Source of the DNA: Neorhizobium sp. NCHU2750
Lineage (GTDB): Bacteria > Pseudomonadota > Alphaproteobacteria > Rhizobiales > Rhizobiaceae
Direction of reading: 5' to 3'
Assembly (NCBI RefSeq): GCF_003597675.1
Contig: NZ_CP030827.1
Coordinates: forward strand, 1,860,001-1,924,000
Length of the DNA: 64,000 nucleotides
In this document: positions 9,001 through 17,026 of the stretch, one piece after another
Layout of the letters: each line of letters opens with the position of its first letter
Position numbering within the stretch: position 1 is the first letter of the stretch
The notes under the pieces: model-generated
Seen by the model: the letters and a program-made list of their open reading frames with translations, nothing else
What the model was told of the DNA's origin: nothing
Database searches by the model: none
Position numbers and translations under genes: made by a program

Positions 9001-10185
9001 TTAGTTTGAAGCGACCTTGGCTTCGTCCTTCGGATCGACCGTTGCGCCGGGGCGCACACGCTGCAATCCGTTGACGATGACGCGGTCACCGGCATTCAGG
9101 CCCTTCTCGACGATCCGCATGCCATCGACGGCATCGCCGAGTACCACCGGCCGATAGGCCACGGTGTTCTTTCCATCGACCACCAGCACGAATTTCTTGT
9201 CCTGGTCGTTACCGAGCGCCTTCTCGCTGACGAGCATGCGTTCGCTCGGCTGCGGCTCGCCCATGCGGATGCGCACGAACTGGCCCGGAATCAGCCTGCC
9301 CTCGGGATTGTCGAACACCGCCCTCACCCGGATCGTGCCGGTGCCGGCATTCACCTGGTTGTCGATCAGCTGCAGATGGCCCTTCATCGGCTCAGCACCC
9401 GGTGCAAGCGTCGAGATTTCCACCGGAACATGATCGATGGCCGGCTGGCCATCGACGACCGGCAGTTCGGCGAGCGTGCGGGTCACCAGCTCTTCGTTGG
9501 CATCGAAGCTCGCATAGATCGGGTTGATGGAAACCAGGTTCGTCAGCGGATCGGACGACGAGCCGCCGGCAACCAGATTGCCAACCGTCACCTCGATCTT
9601 GCCGACCCGGCCGTCGATCGGGGCGCGGATTTCGGTATAGCCAAGATTGAGCTGAGCGACCTTGAGGCTTGCCTGGGCAGACTGAAGCGTTGCGGCAGCA
9701 TCGCGCTGGCTGCTTTCACGCTGCGCCAGATCGCTCTGCGAAATCGTGTTGCGGGCAAGCAGCGTCTTGCCGCGCTCGAGTTCGCCATTGGCATAGTCGA
9801 GCTTGGCCTGCGCCGAGGCGACCTGCCCCTGCGCTTCGGCAAGCGCCGCCTTGAAGGGTTCCGGGTCGATCGTCACCAGAAGATCGCCGGCCTTCACCAG
9901 TCCGCCTTCGCGGAAATGCACCGACTGCACGGCGCCAGCCACGCGCGGACGCACGTCGACGCGGTCGACGGCCTCCAGGCGGCCGGAGAAGTCCTGCCAG
10001 GTGCCGACCCGGCGTGGCTCCACCGTCGCAACGGTGACCGGCACGGCCGGTGACGCCGCGGCAACCGCCTCGGACGCCGCATTGGCACCGCGAGGCATGT
10101 CGAGATAGAAGGCTGCGCCTGCAAAGAGCGCAGAAGTCGTCAGGCCGGCGCCCAACAGGGCCCAGCGGGTTGTCTTCGCTGTCAT
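9001..10185 (-). CDS. RND efflux periplasmic adaptor (AcrA/MexA family)
   Basis: A 394-residue membrane fusion protein that links the pump to an outer-membrane channel. An N-terminal hydrophobic segment (ALLGAGLTTSALFAGAAFYL) is probably a signal anchor; there is no obvious lipobox. Order of domains: barrel/lipoyl half (VRPRVAGAVQSVHFREGGLV), a helical hairpin rich in Ala/Gln at about residues 125-180, second lipoyl half (YTEIRAPIDGRVGKIEVTVG), then beta-barrel and membrane-proximal domains (NPEGRLIPGQFVRIRM; GLNAGDRVIVNGLQRVRPG). It follows the hydrolase-like gene by 66 bases and precedes the pump gene. Confidence 0.92.
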   Translation of the reverse strand: MTAKTTRWALLGAGLTTSALFAGAAFYLDMPRGANAASEAVAAASPAVPVTVATVEPRRVGTWQDFSGRLEAVDRVDVRPRVAGAVQSVHFREGGLVKAGDLLVTIDPEPFKAALAEAQGQVASAQAKLDYANGELERGKTLLARNTISQSDLAQRESSQRDAAATLQSAQASLKVAQLNLGYTEIRAPIDGRVGKIEVTVGNLVAGGSSSDPLTNLVSINPIYASFDANEELVTRTLAELPVVDGQPAIDHVPVEISTLAPGAEPMKGHLQLIDNQVNAGTGTIRVRAVFDNPEGRLIPGQFVRIRMGEPQPSERMLVSEKALGNDQDKKFVLVVDGKNTVAYRPVVLGDAVDGMRIVEKGLNAGDRVIVNGLQRVRPGATVDPKDEAKVASN

Positions 10186-10251
10186 TGTGAACTCCTTCAG
10201 CCCTGGGAGAGGCTGTTATCGATTCCTGGAACTTTCAGAAAATGCAGGCCT

Positions 10252-11049
10252 TTACGACGCCACCTGGCGGATAAAGGCCGAGAACTCGAGGCAGAGACTG
10301 GCAAGCCAGACACCGCCGATACCGTGATACAATCCCGTCCAGCCGCTGCCGGCGGGCAGAATACGTTTGGTGACCTTCACTCCGGATCCGGCCAGCTTGT
10401 CGGCATAGCCGAGCGATTCATCGCGCAGCGGATCGTCTTCCGATGTCATCACCAGTGCCGGCGCCACCCCCGACAATCTCGAACAGAGACAAGGCGCCGC
10501 GTATGGGTGCTGCAGCGTGCAGGCCGAGCCGAGATAGTGGCTCCATCCATCCGACCAGCGCTCGCGCATGCCGATCTCGTCCGCGCCCCGGATCGATGCA
10601 GAGGTCATCATCGGATCGATCATCGGCGACAGGAGAACCTGCCCGGCAAGCCTGCCCGGCATCTGGTCCCTTGCCTTGAGCGCCGCCCCTGCAGCCACAT
10701 TGCCACCGGCTTCATCGCCGGCGATCAGCAGAGGCGACTTGCCCTTGCCGTGCCGGTTGAGCTTGTCGTTGAGCCCGTGGAGGGCAAGGAATGCGCATTC
10801 CATCGCCTTCGGGAAGACATTGCCCGAAACACTGCCGTAATCCGCCTCGACCACGACCGCACCCGCATCCTCGAGCGCGCCGATCACCGGGCTTGGGGCC
10901 GCATCCGGCGTCGGCTGCTGGAATGCATCACCTTTCAGGTACAACACGATCGGCGGCTTGCCGCCCTGCACATTGCCCTTATGGATACGCACGGGAACGG
11001 AGGCCTTCCAGGGCCCGTCGATTTCCAGTGTTTCCCATTGCGGTGACAT
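10252..11049 (-). CDS. Alpha/beta-hydrolase-fold protein (HSL/acetylesterase-like), catalytic motifs lost
   Basis: A 265-residue protein with the layout of the hormone-sensitive-lipase family. Where active members have HGGG for the oxyanion hole this one reads VLYLKGDAFQQ, and at the nucleophile elbow it reads GDEAGGN instead of GDSAGG; the codon is GAA, so Ser to Glu is not a one-base slip. The later acidic region (SEDDPLRDE) and His (YHGIGG) remain. The fold seems kept while the nucleophile is gone, which suggests a binding or scaffold role rather than esterase activity. It is the first gene of the RND unit and is divergent from the LysR gene. Function unknown. Confidence 0.7.
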   Translation of the reverse strand: MSPQWETLEIDGPWKASVPVRIHKGNVQGGKPPIVLYLKGDAFQQPTPDAAPSPVIGALEDAGAVVVEADYGSVSGNVFPKAMECAFLALHGLNDKLNRHGKGKSPLLIAGDEAGGNVAAGAALKARDQMPGRLAGQVLLSPMIDPMMTSASIRGADEIGMRERWSDGWSHYLGSACTLQHPYAAPCLCSRLSGVAPALVMTSEDDPLRDESLGYADKLAGSGVKVTKRILPAGSGWTGLYHGIGGVWLASLCLEFSAFIRQVAS

Positions 11050-11187
11050 GACGTTTTCTACCTTTTGGCCACAGCTCTTGCGGCGATTTCGTATTCAGAT
11101 ATTATTGTTCCGAAAGAAAAGCGCAATCCGCCGAGATCGGCAACACTTTTCCAAAATCACGGATAATCGCATCGAGAGGAACCGGCC
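11050..11187. promoter_or_regulatory. Divergent promoter region, efflux operon / LysR gene
   Basis: The 138-base gap holds the promoters of both units. It is AT-rich around 11095-11120 and contains a small inverted repeat GCCGA-GA-TCGGC at 11130-11141. A LysR protein normally binds here, but no convincing T-N11-A box stands out, so the exact site is not called. Confidence 0.45.
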
Positions 11188-12123
11188 ATGGATCAGCTAT
11201 CGGCAATGCGCGTTTTCGTCAGGGTGGTCGAAACCGGCAATTTCACCCGTGCGGCCGCCACACTCGATATTCCGAAGACCACGGTGACGAACATGGTTCA
11301 GGCGCTTGAGGCGCACCTGAAGACCACTCTGCTCAACCGCACGACGCGGCGCGTCATGGTCACCAATGATGGCGCTCTCTACTACGAGCGCGCCACCCAG
11401 ATCCTCGCCGACATCAACGAACTCGACGGCAGCCTGTCCAACTCGCAGACCCAGCCGAGCGGACGTGTTCGCCTGGAAATGGCGGGCGCCTTCGCCGACC
11501 TGATTGTCATTCCCTACCTATGCGACTTCCATGACCGCTATCCGCTGATCAAGCTCGACATCGGCGTCGGCGACCGGCTGGTCGACTATATCGCCGAAAA
11601 CGTCGACTGCGCCCTGCGCGGCGGCACGCCGACGGACCAGTCGCTGATTGTGCGGAAGGTCGGTGAAATCGGCATGCAGGCATATGCCGCACCGCTCTAT
11701 CTGGAGAAGATGGGAGACCCGAGCCATCCCGCAGACCTGAACGAAGGGCATCGCTGCGTCGGCTATCTTCAGGCACCATCAGGTCGCATCATGCAGATGA
11801 ACTTTCGCCGTGGCGAGGAACAGGTCGACATCGATCCGAACTACATCGTCTCGGTCAACGATGCCCGCTCCTATCTCGATGCAGCCATAGCCGGCGTCGG
11901 TATTGCCCAGGTTCCACGCTTCATGGCGCAGAAACCGCTCCAGGAGGGCCGTCTCGTGCCCGTTTTGAGCGACTGGGTCTGCGAGTCCTTCCCGCTCTAC
12001 ATCGTCTATCCCCAGACCCGCCACCTGAGCAACAAGGTGCGCGTCGTCGTGGACTGGCTCGCCAAGCGGGTCCAGGACCTGAAAGTGGAGGAAAACCGCC
12101 AGATGATGCGTGAGGCGAGCTGA
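11188..12123 (+). CDS. LysR-family transcriptional regulator
   Basis: A 311-residue regulator. The N-terminal winged helix (MDQLSAMRVFVRVVETGNFT... IPKTTVTNMVQALEAHLKTT) is typical, followed by the effector-binding domain from about residue 90 (PSGRVRLEMAGAFADLIVIP). The sequence resembles the large LysR subgroup that often controls neighbouring efflux or oxidoreductase genes. ATG 11188 is preceded by GAGAGGA. It is divergent from the hydrolase/adaptor/pump operon, the usual arrangement for a LysR protein and its target; ligand unknown. Confidence 0.88.
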   Translation: MDQLSAMRVFVRVVETGNFTRAAATLDIPKTTVTNMVQALEAHLKTTLLNRTTRRVMVTNDGALYYERATQILADINELDGSLSNSQTQPSGRVRLEMAGAFADLIVIPYLCDFHDRYPLIKLDIGVGDRLVDYIAENVDCALRGGTPTDQSLIVRKVGEIGMQAYAAPLYLEKMGDPSHPADLNEGHRCVGYLQAPSGRIMQMNFRRGEEQVDIDPNYIVSVNDARSYLDAAIAGVGIAQVPRFMAQKPLQEGRLVPVLSDWVCESFPLYIVYPQTRHLSNKVRVVVDWLAKRVQDLKVEENRQMMREAS

Positions 12124-12164
12124 GCGGCCACCACGCGACCCTTGTCACCGTAAAGTCTGCAGCC

Positions 12165-12740
12165 TCAGCCGTATGGCGAAGTGCAGGCCTTGCGCGGACC
12201 GCCGTCGAATGGCTGGTAGCTGTTGTCTTCGGGCCGGTACGAGCGGTAGCGCTCGTGGCACCATTGTTCATGTGCATCCGGAGCAGAAGCGCCCGCGTCG
12301 GCCGACTGCTGCTGTTCCACGCTCTGCGAGCCGGGAGAGGTGGCGGCGATGCTGGCAGCCGGTTCGCGACTTTCCGCATGGAAAGCCTTATTGGCGTCCG
12401 TGCCTGCGATCCGCTGAACCGCCGGCTGTAGCGCCACGGTCTTCTCCTGATCACCACCTGCGTCAGGCGCATTCTCGCGATCCGGCGCCCGTGCTGCCAC
12501 CTGCACGTCCCCATCGGTTGCCGGAACATCCGCGACGACCGGCAGGCCCGCTATACGCTGATAGGTCTCCTTCGCCGGATCGACAACGACAGGGGCCGAG
12601 GTCCACAGGTCGGGAGTGTCCAGGTGAGCAAAATGATGGGGAGCAGGGTCCGCGATGAATTGCGGCACCGCAGCCAGCCCGGACAGGACAATCGTGACGA
12701 CACTGGCCAAGAGAACAATCTGGGGGAGGATAGCACGCAC
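12165..12740 (-). CDS. BA14K-domain protein, probably exported
   Basis: A 191-residue protein with an N-terminal hydrophobic helix (IVLLASVVTIVLSGLAAVP) that looks like a signal anchor, a long low-complexity middle rich in Ala, Asp and Gln, and a C-terminal module with WCHERYRSYRPEDNSYQPFD followed by a second Cys. That Cys-x3-Tyr-Arg-Ser-Tyr...Cys pattern is the BA14K domain first described as an immunoreactive, lectin-like Brucella protein and common in rhizobia. The start is a GTG with no good ribosome site, so the N-terminus is uncertain. Role in the envelope is inferred only. Confidence 0.7.
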   Translation of the reverse strand: MRAILPQIVLLASVVTIVLSGLAAVPQFIADPAPHHFAHLDTPDLWTSAPVVVDPAKETYQRIAGLPVVADVPATDGDVQVAARAPDRENAPDAGGDQEKTVALQPAVQRIAGTDANKAFHAESREPAASIAATSPGSQSVEQQQSADAGASAPDAHEQWCHERYRSYRPEDNSYQPFDGGPRKACTSPYG

Positions 12741-12861
12741 GCTGGTGACACCGGCTGGATTCGAATTGCCACGAAAATGCGCGGAACATCCGAAAAGTTC
12801 CGCTCTCGCGAAAATAATCTCGCCGCCTAAACTACTGTCATATCTGTGGTTTAAGAAGAGA

Positions 12862-12937
<76 letters not shown>

Positions 12938-13104
12938 GAAACCGACTGCATCAGTGGCCTGCGCCGTCGGTGTGAGTGGGCGTATAAAGGGCTTCTTTTG
13001 GCTTGTCTAGCGGCCAGAATGATTTTCTTTGTGCAACTGCTCAAAAAAAATCGATAGAACGGCTAAACCCCTTATTTTTCAGGCTTTTCCGTGAGTTCAT
13101 TTTT

Positions 13105-14022
13105 TTAGAAGTGGAGAACGCCCTCTGCCATCTTCACCGCCTGCCCGCCGATCCGGGCCTTGGCGATCTCGCCGCCCTTGGAATCGATATGCAGGTGGAT
13201 GAAGGACGGGCGGCCGATTTCCAACCCTTGCTCGACGATCATCGGATGATGCCCGTCAGGCAGCGCATCGAATTGCTGCACCGCTCCCGCAAGAGCAGCG
13301 ACCGCGGCTCCTGTCGCCGGATCCTCCCAGATCCGCATGTCGGGAGAAAACATCCGCGCATGAAACTTTGCCTGATGGTGGACGCCACCGCGACAATAGA
13401 CATAGGCCGAGGCCAAGGTTCCGTCGACGAAGGGTGCCACCCGCTCCCAAAGCGTCGATTCGAATTCAAGATTTTGCACGGTCGCAAGGTTCCTGAGCGG
13501 GATCAGCACGAAGGGAACGGCTGCCGTCCAGACGGACAGAACGTGGTTCTCGAAGGCCATGTCGGTAGACTTGACCGTCAGCGCATCGGCAATCCCCTGC
13601 CGGTCCAGCGGCATGTCAATCCTTGCAGGACGCTTCGGCAATTCGAATTCCGCAAAAGAGGCCTCGCCCTTGCGCATGCGGATGGCGCAGCGCACCGGCC
13701 CGACCGTCTCTTCCAGCACCGCCATCAGATCGAGGTCCGTCTCGCCCGGAGGGTGGTCCCGTTCCGCCAGTGCAATCGCCGAGCCGACTGTCGGGTGGCC
13801 GGCAAACGGCAATTCCTTCGCCGGCGTGAAGATGCGCAGCCTTGCGGCATGCCCGCTGCCCTCGGGCGGAAGAATGAATGCCGTCTCCGACAGGTTCATT
13901 TCCCGCGCGATCGCCTGCATCGCTTCATCGGACAGCCCATCCGTATCGAAGATCACGGCAAGCGGGTTGCCGGAAAGTCTCTGACCGGTGAATACATCGT
14001 AGATGGCATAGCGTCTTGCCAC
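13105..14022 (-). CDS. PhzF-family epimerase/isomerase
   Basis: A 305-residue protein of the PhzF/diaminopimelate-epimerase fold. Diagnostic elements are FTGQRLSGNPLAVIFD near the N-terminus, the catalytic Glu in MNLSETAFI, TPAKELPFAGHPTVG, and the second-domain DPATGAAVAALAG. Family members in phenazine pathways isomerise DHHA, but most copies, including those outside such clusters, have no known substrate; no phenazine genes are here. Start set at GTG 14022, with GGAGGG 6 bases upstream; an ATG ten codons earlier lacks a site. Confidence 0.85.
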   Translation of the reverse strand: MARRYAIYDVFTGQRLSGNPLAVIFDTDGLSDEAMQAIAREMNLSETAFILPPEGSGHAARLRIFTPAKELPFAGHPTVGSAIALAERDHPPGETDLDLMAVLEETVGPVRCAIRMRKGEASFAEFELPKRPARIDMPLDRQGIADALTVKSTDMAFENHVLSVWTAAVPFVLIPLRNLATVQNLEFESTLWERVAPFVDGTLASAYVYCRGGVHHQAKFHARMFSPDMRIWEDPATGAAVAALAGAVQQFDALPDGHHPMIVEQGLEIGRPSFIHLHIDSKGGEIAKARIGGQAVKMAEGVLHF

Positions 14023-14089
14023 GTCACTCCCTCCCAAAGAATGTGGGGGCACCCTGCCTTACCATGCGACCATGTGCAAGACTGGCGGC

Positions 14090-14842
14090 TCAGCGCCGCG
14101 GCAGGCCGAAATGCCAGTCGAGGATCGGATACATCAAAGGATTATAGTGGTGTGCCCGGCGATCGGCCGAGCGGATAACGACCGCGCCGTCGATTTCCTG
14201 CTCCTCGTCGTGAGGCATATGCGCCTCGATGCGCGCCACGAGATCCGAAGATGTCACCGCAAAGTGATAGAAGCGGAAAACCACCACACGATTGTTCGCG
14301 TGGCTGGCGTAAAAATGCGGTTCGGTGCTTGCCTCGTCAAGGTCGAGCCCGGTCTCCTCCGCCACTTCGCGGCGCATGTTGGCCGCAAGATCGAGCCTGC
14401 CATCGACAATGTCGCTCAGGTCGAGGGACCCCGCAGCGCAATAGACCTGGCCGGGATTGGCGGTCCGCTCGCTCATCCGGATCGCCACGATCGCATTGTC
14501 CGACGACACGATGACCGCGAAGCCGAAAAGATGCAGCGCGCCTGCCGGATCCGCCTGCTTGCGCCACCAGAGCAGCGCCGAATAGGGAATGACATGCGCC
14601 ACCCCACGGACCACGCCCTTGTCGAATGCCAGATGCCGCTGCAGCACCATCTGGCCGTTGAAAAGATGCGGGTTGGCTTTCGCCTCCTCGACCCAATTGG
14701 CCTCGATCTCGTCCCCGTGCGCGGCGTGAAGCGGATGCGGCCCCTCGACGACGCGAAGATCGAAGCCATCAACCTGGACCGGATTTTTCGGCGGCGGCCA
14801 CACGCCCTCAAGGGTTAGCACGTCCTCCAGCCTCATCGTCAT
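14090..14842 (-). CDS. Nudix hydrolase-family protein
   Basis: A 250-residue protein with a Nudix box near residues 155-180 (DLAANMRREVAEETGLDLDE), containing the REVAEETG core that binds metal. The N-terminal half (LEGVWPPPKNPVQVDGF; ANWVEEAKANPHLFNGQM) is an added domain seen in large rhizobial Nudix proteins. The substrate, probably a nucleoside diphosphate derivative, is not identifiable. ATG 14842 overlaps the stop of the upstream endonuclease-like gene by four bases (ATGA), so the two are co-transcribed and probably translationally coupled; an internal ATG lies two codons on. Confidence 0.8.
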   Translation of the reverse strand: MTMRLEDVLTLEGVWPPPKNPVQVDGFDLRVVEGPHPLHAAHGDEIEANWVEEAKANPHLFNGQMVLQRHLAFDKGVVRGVAHVIPYSALLWWRKQADPAGALHLFGFAVIVSSDNAIVAIRMSERTANPGQVYCAAGSLDLSDIVDGRLDLAANMRREVAEETGLDLDEASTEPHFYASHANNRVVVFRFYHFAVTSSDLVARIEAHMPHDEEQEIDGAVVIRSADRRAHHYNPLMYPILDWHFGLPRR

Positions 14843-15948
14843 GGCAGATCGAGCTCCACCACAACTGGGCAATGGTCGGATGCCTTCGGCCGGTCCCAGC
14901 CGATGCGGGGAAAGAGTTCCACCTCCTGCCCCGGCGGAAACACGGTGCGAAACGGCTGGCCGTTGCGGATGATGTCCGGCACGGCTGACGGATTGGCGCG
15001 GCCAAGCGTCGGAGACAGCCAGATATAGTCGAGCTGGCACAGATGCTGCTCCTCTGGCCCGCGGGCGTGGTAGAGCGTCCAGCGATCCATCTCGTCGCGG
15101 CGCCTCACGACATTTTCCGCAAATCCGTCATGGCTGAACACGTCGAGCGCGCTCGCCTCCTCGCGCACCGGCTCGAACCTGTAGCCGCTGCGACGGGTGC
15201 CGATCACCTTCACCCGTTCCTGGTAGTCGTTCATGTCACCGCAAATGGCGAAGCTGGCACTGTCGACATTCTCCGGCCCGAACTGCCGCTCGATGATATG
15301 GCGCACCGCCTTCGCCTCGGCGACCCGGATCGCCATCGTGCCGGTCCGCCCGTCCCTGTTGTCGCGTACATTGCCCATCGACTTGAAATGCACGACGTAA
15401 AGAAGGAACGGTTTCCCGCCGATCTTCAGTTCCAGTTCCAGGCAGTCGCGCTTGAAGATCTTGTCGGACGGCTTGTTGGTCAGCGCCAGTTCGTCGTTGA
15501 ACAGATCGAGATCCTGATAGGTCAGCATCGCATGGCTGCGCACGTCGACGACCTCGATCCGCTCGCCGGTCAAGGTCCGCTCGCGCATCAGCACCGCCAC
15601 GTCTATGCCGCGCCCGTCATTGCCCTGCACCAGAAATTTCTGCAGGTAGCCGTTGCCGACCATGCGATAGAGATAGCCGTATTCGAAGGCCTGCAGCGCC
15701 GGCATGTTGTCGACCTCCTGCAGGCAGAGGATATCGGCATCCGCCTCGGCAATCGCCAGCGCCGAAAGCTGCCGCGTGTCGTCGGTCTCGGCGATCTGCC
15801 TTGCCTGTTCGAGTTGTTCGTATTCCTGCCGGCTGCCGACCTCGAAGAGGCGGATCACCCTGTCCTGCCGCAACTGATTGCGCCATCCGGAAAAATCGAA
15901 GCGCGTCATCAGGTTTTCGATGTTGAACGTGCCGAGCCGCAGAGACAT
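14839..15948 (-). CDS. Endonuclease/exonuclease/phosphatase-family protein
   Basis: A 369-residue member of the EEP (DNase I-like) superfamily. Catalytic motifs are in order: GTFNIENL (Asn), ILCLQEVDN (metal Glu), VVHFKSMG, ICGDMNDY (Asp/Asn), and SDHCPVVVEL (Asp-His pair). It lacks a signal peptide, so it is probably cytoplasmic. Family members cleave nucleic acids or phosphoesters; the target here is unknown. It is first in a two-gene unit with the coupled Nudix gene. Confidence 0.82.
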   Translation of the reverse strand: MSLRLGTFNIENLMTRFDFSGWRNQLRQDRVIRLFEVGSRQEYEQLEQARQIAETDDTRQLSALAIAEADADILCLQEVDNMPALQAFEYGYLYRMVGNGYLQKFLVQGNDGRGIDVAVLMRERTLTGERIEVVDVRSHAMLTYQDLDLFNDELALTNKPSDKIFKRDCLELELKIGGKPFLLYVVHFKSMGNVRDNRDGRTGTMAIRVAEAKAVRHIIERQFGPENVDSASFAICGDMNDYQERVKVIGTRRSGYRFEPVREEASALDVFSHDGFAENVVRRRDEMDRWTLYHARGPEEQHLCQLDYIWLSPTLGRANPSAVPDIIRNGQPFRTVFPPGQEVELFPRIGWDRPKASDHCPVVVELDLP

Positions 15949-16003
15949 GCATGATTCCCGATTGCAGCCGACAGCTTATCAGCTGAAACGCGTCTGGCTA
16001 CCG

Positions 16004-17026
16004 TCAGAGCCTCCAGGCCGAGCGGATCACGACAGAGACATCGTCGCCCACATTCACCGGATGGCGGCTATAGGCACGCAGGACCTGTTCGTCGCCGAGC
16101 GTGAGCTTCAAGGCGTAGCGCTCACCCTCGAAGAGGACGGAAGTGACCTTCGCTGCCATGCCCTCCCCGGCAATTTCCACATCTTGGGGCCGCACGAGAA
16201 TGTCGGCATCGCCGCCGCCCTGGGTCAGCAGTTGCTGCAGCATCTGCCAGTCCATCGACCGGTGTGCCGCAGACGCAGCCGGCCAGGAGAGAATGGCACC
16301 CTGCCCCACCAGCCCGCCGACCAGCCGTCCCTCCGGTCGCGCATAGATCTCCTGCGGGCTTGCCACCTGCAATAGCCGGCCTTCCGACATCACCGCCACG
16401 TCGGTGGCGAGCGCCATCGCCTCCGCCTGGTCGTGGGTCACATAGATCATCGTCGCGCCGGACCGCGCATGAAATTCACGGAATGTCTCTTCCATCTCCT
16501 GGCGCAGATGCCGGTCGAGATTGGCGAGCGGCTCGTCGAGCAGCACCACATCCGGCTCGGTGACGAGGCAGCGCGCCAGCGCCACACGCTGTCGCTGGCC
16601 ACCGGAAAGATCTGCCGGCCGGCGGTCGGCATAGGGTTCAAGCCGCACCGCAGACAATGCTGCCATCACCTTGCGCCGCTTCGTCTCGCCGGTCACGCCG
16701 CGAACCTTGAGCGGATAACCGACATTGTCGGCGACGCTCATATGCGGCCAGAGCGCATAGGACTGGAAAACCATCGCCATGTTGCGATCTTCCGGCGCCA
16801 CCATATGGCCGTCGCCGGCAAGAATTCTCTCGCCAAGCGTGATACGTCCGCCGCTCGGCTGTTCAAAGCCGGCGATCATCCGCAGCACCGTCGTCTTGCC
16901 GCATCCGGAAGGGCCGAGCAAGGCCAGGAACCCGCCCTCCCTGACCGCAAGCGAGACGTCGTTGACGGCCGCGCGGCCGGTCCCTTCGAAACTCTTGGAA
17001 ATCTGGTTGAGGATCAACTGCGCCAC
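16004..17026 (-). CDS. ABC transporter ATP-binding protein (FbpC/PotA type)
   Basis: A 340-residue ATPase that powers the importer. It shows Walker A GPSGCGKTT, Q-loop VFQSYALWPHM, signature LSGGQRQRVALARCL, Walker B VVLLDEPLANLD, and the H-loop VTHD. From about residue 250 there is a C-terminal TOBE-like regulatory region (VRPQDVEIAGEGMAAKVTSV). Its start overlaps the permease gene by 13 bases. Similar ATPases serve ferric ion, 2-aminoethylphosphonate, polyamine and thiamine importers. Confidence 0.9.
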   Translation of the reverse strand: MAQLILNQISKSFEGTGRAAVNDVSLAVREGGFLALLGPSGCGKTTVLRMIAGFEQPSGGRITLGERILAGDGHMVAPEDRNMAMVFQSYALWPHMSVADNVGYPLKVRGVTGETKRRKVMAALSAVRLEPYADRRPADLSGGQRQRVALARCLVTEPDVVLLDEPLANLDRHLRQEMEETFREFHARSGATMIYVTHDQAEAMALATDVAVMSEGRLLQVASPQEIYARPEGRLVGGLVGQGAILSWPAASAAHRSMDWQMLQQLLTQGGGDADILVRPQDVEIAGEGMAAKVTSVLFEGERYALKLTLGDEQVLRAYSRHPVNVGDDVSVVIRSAWRL

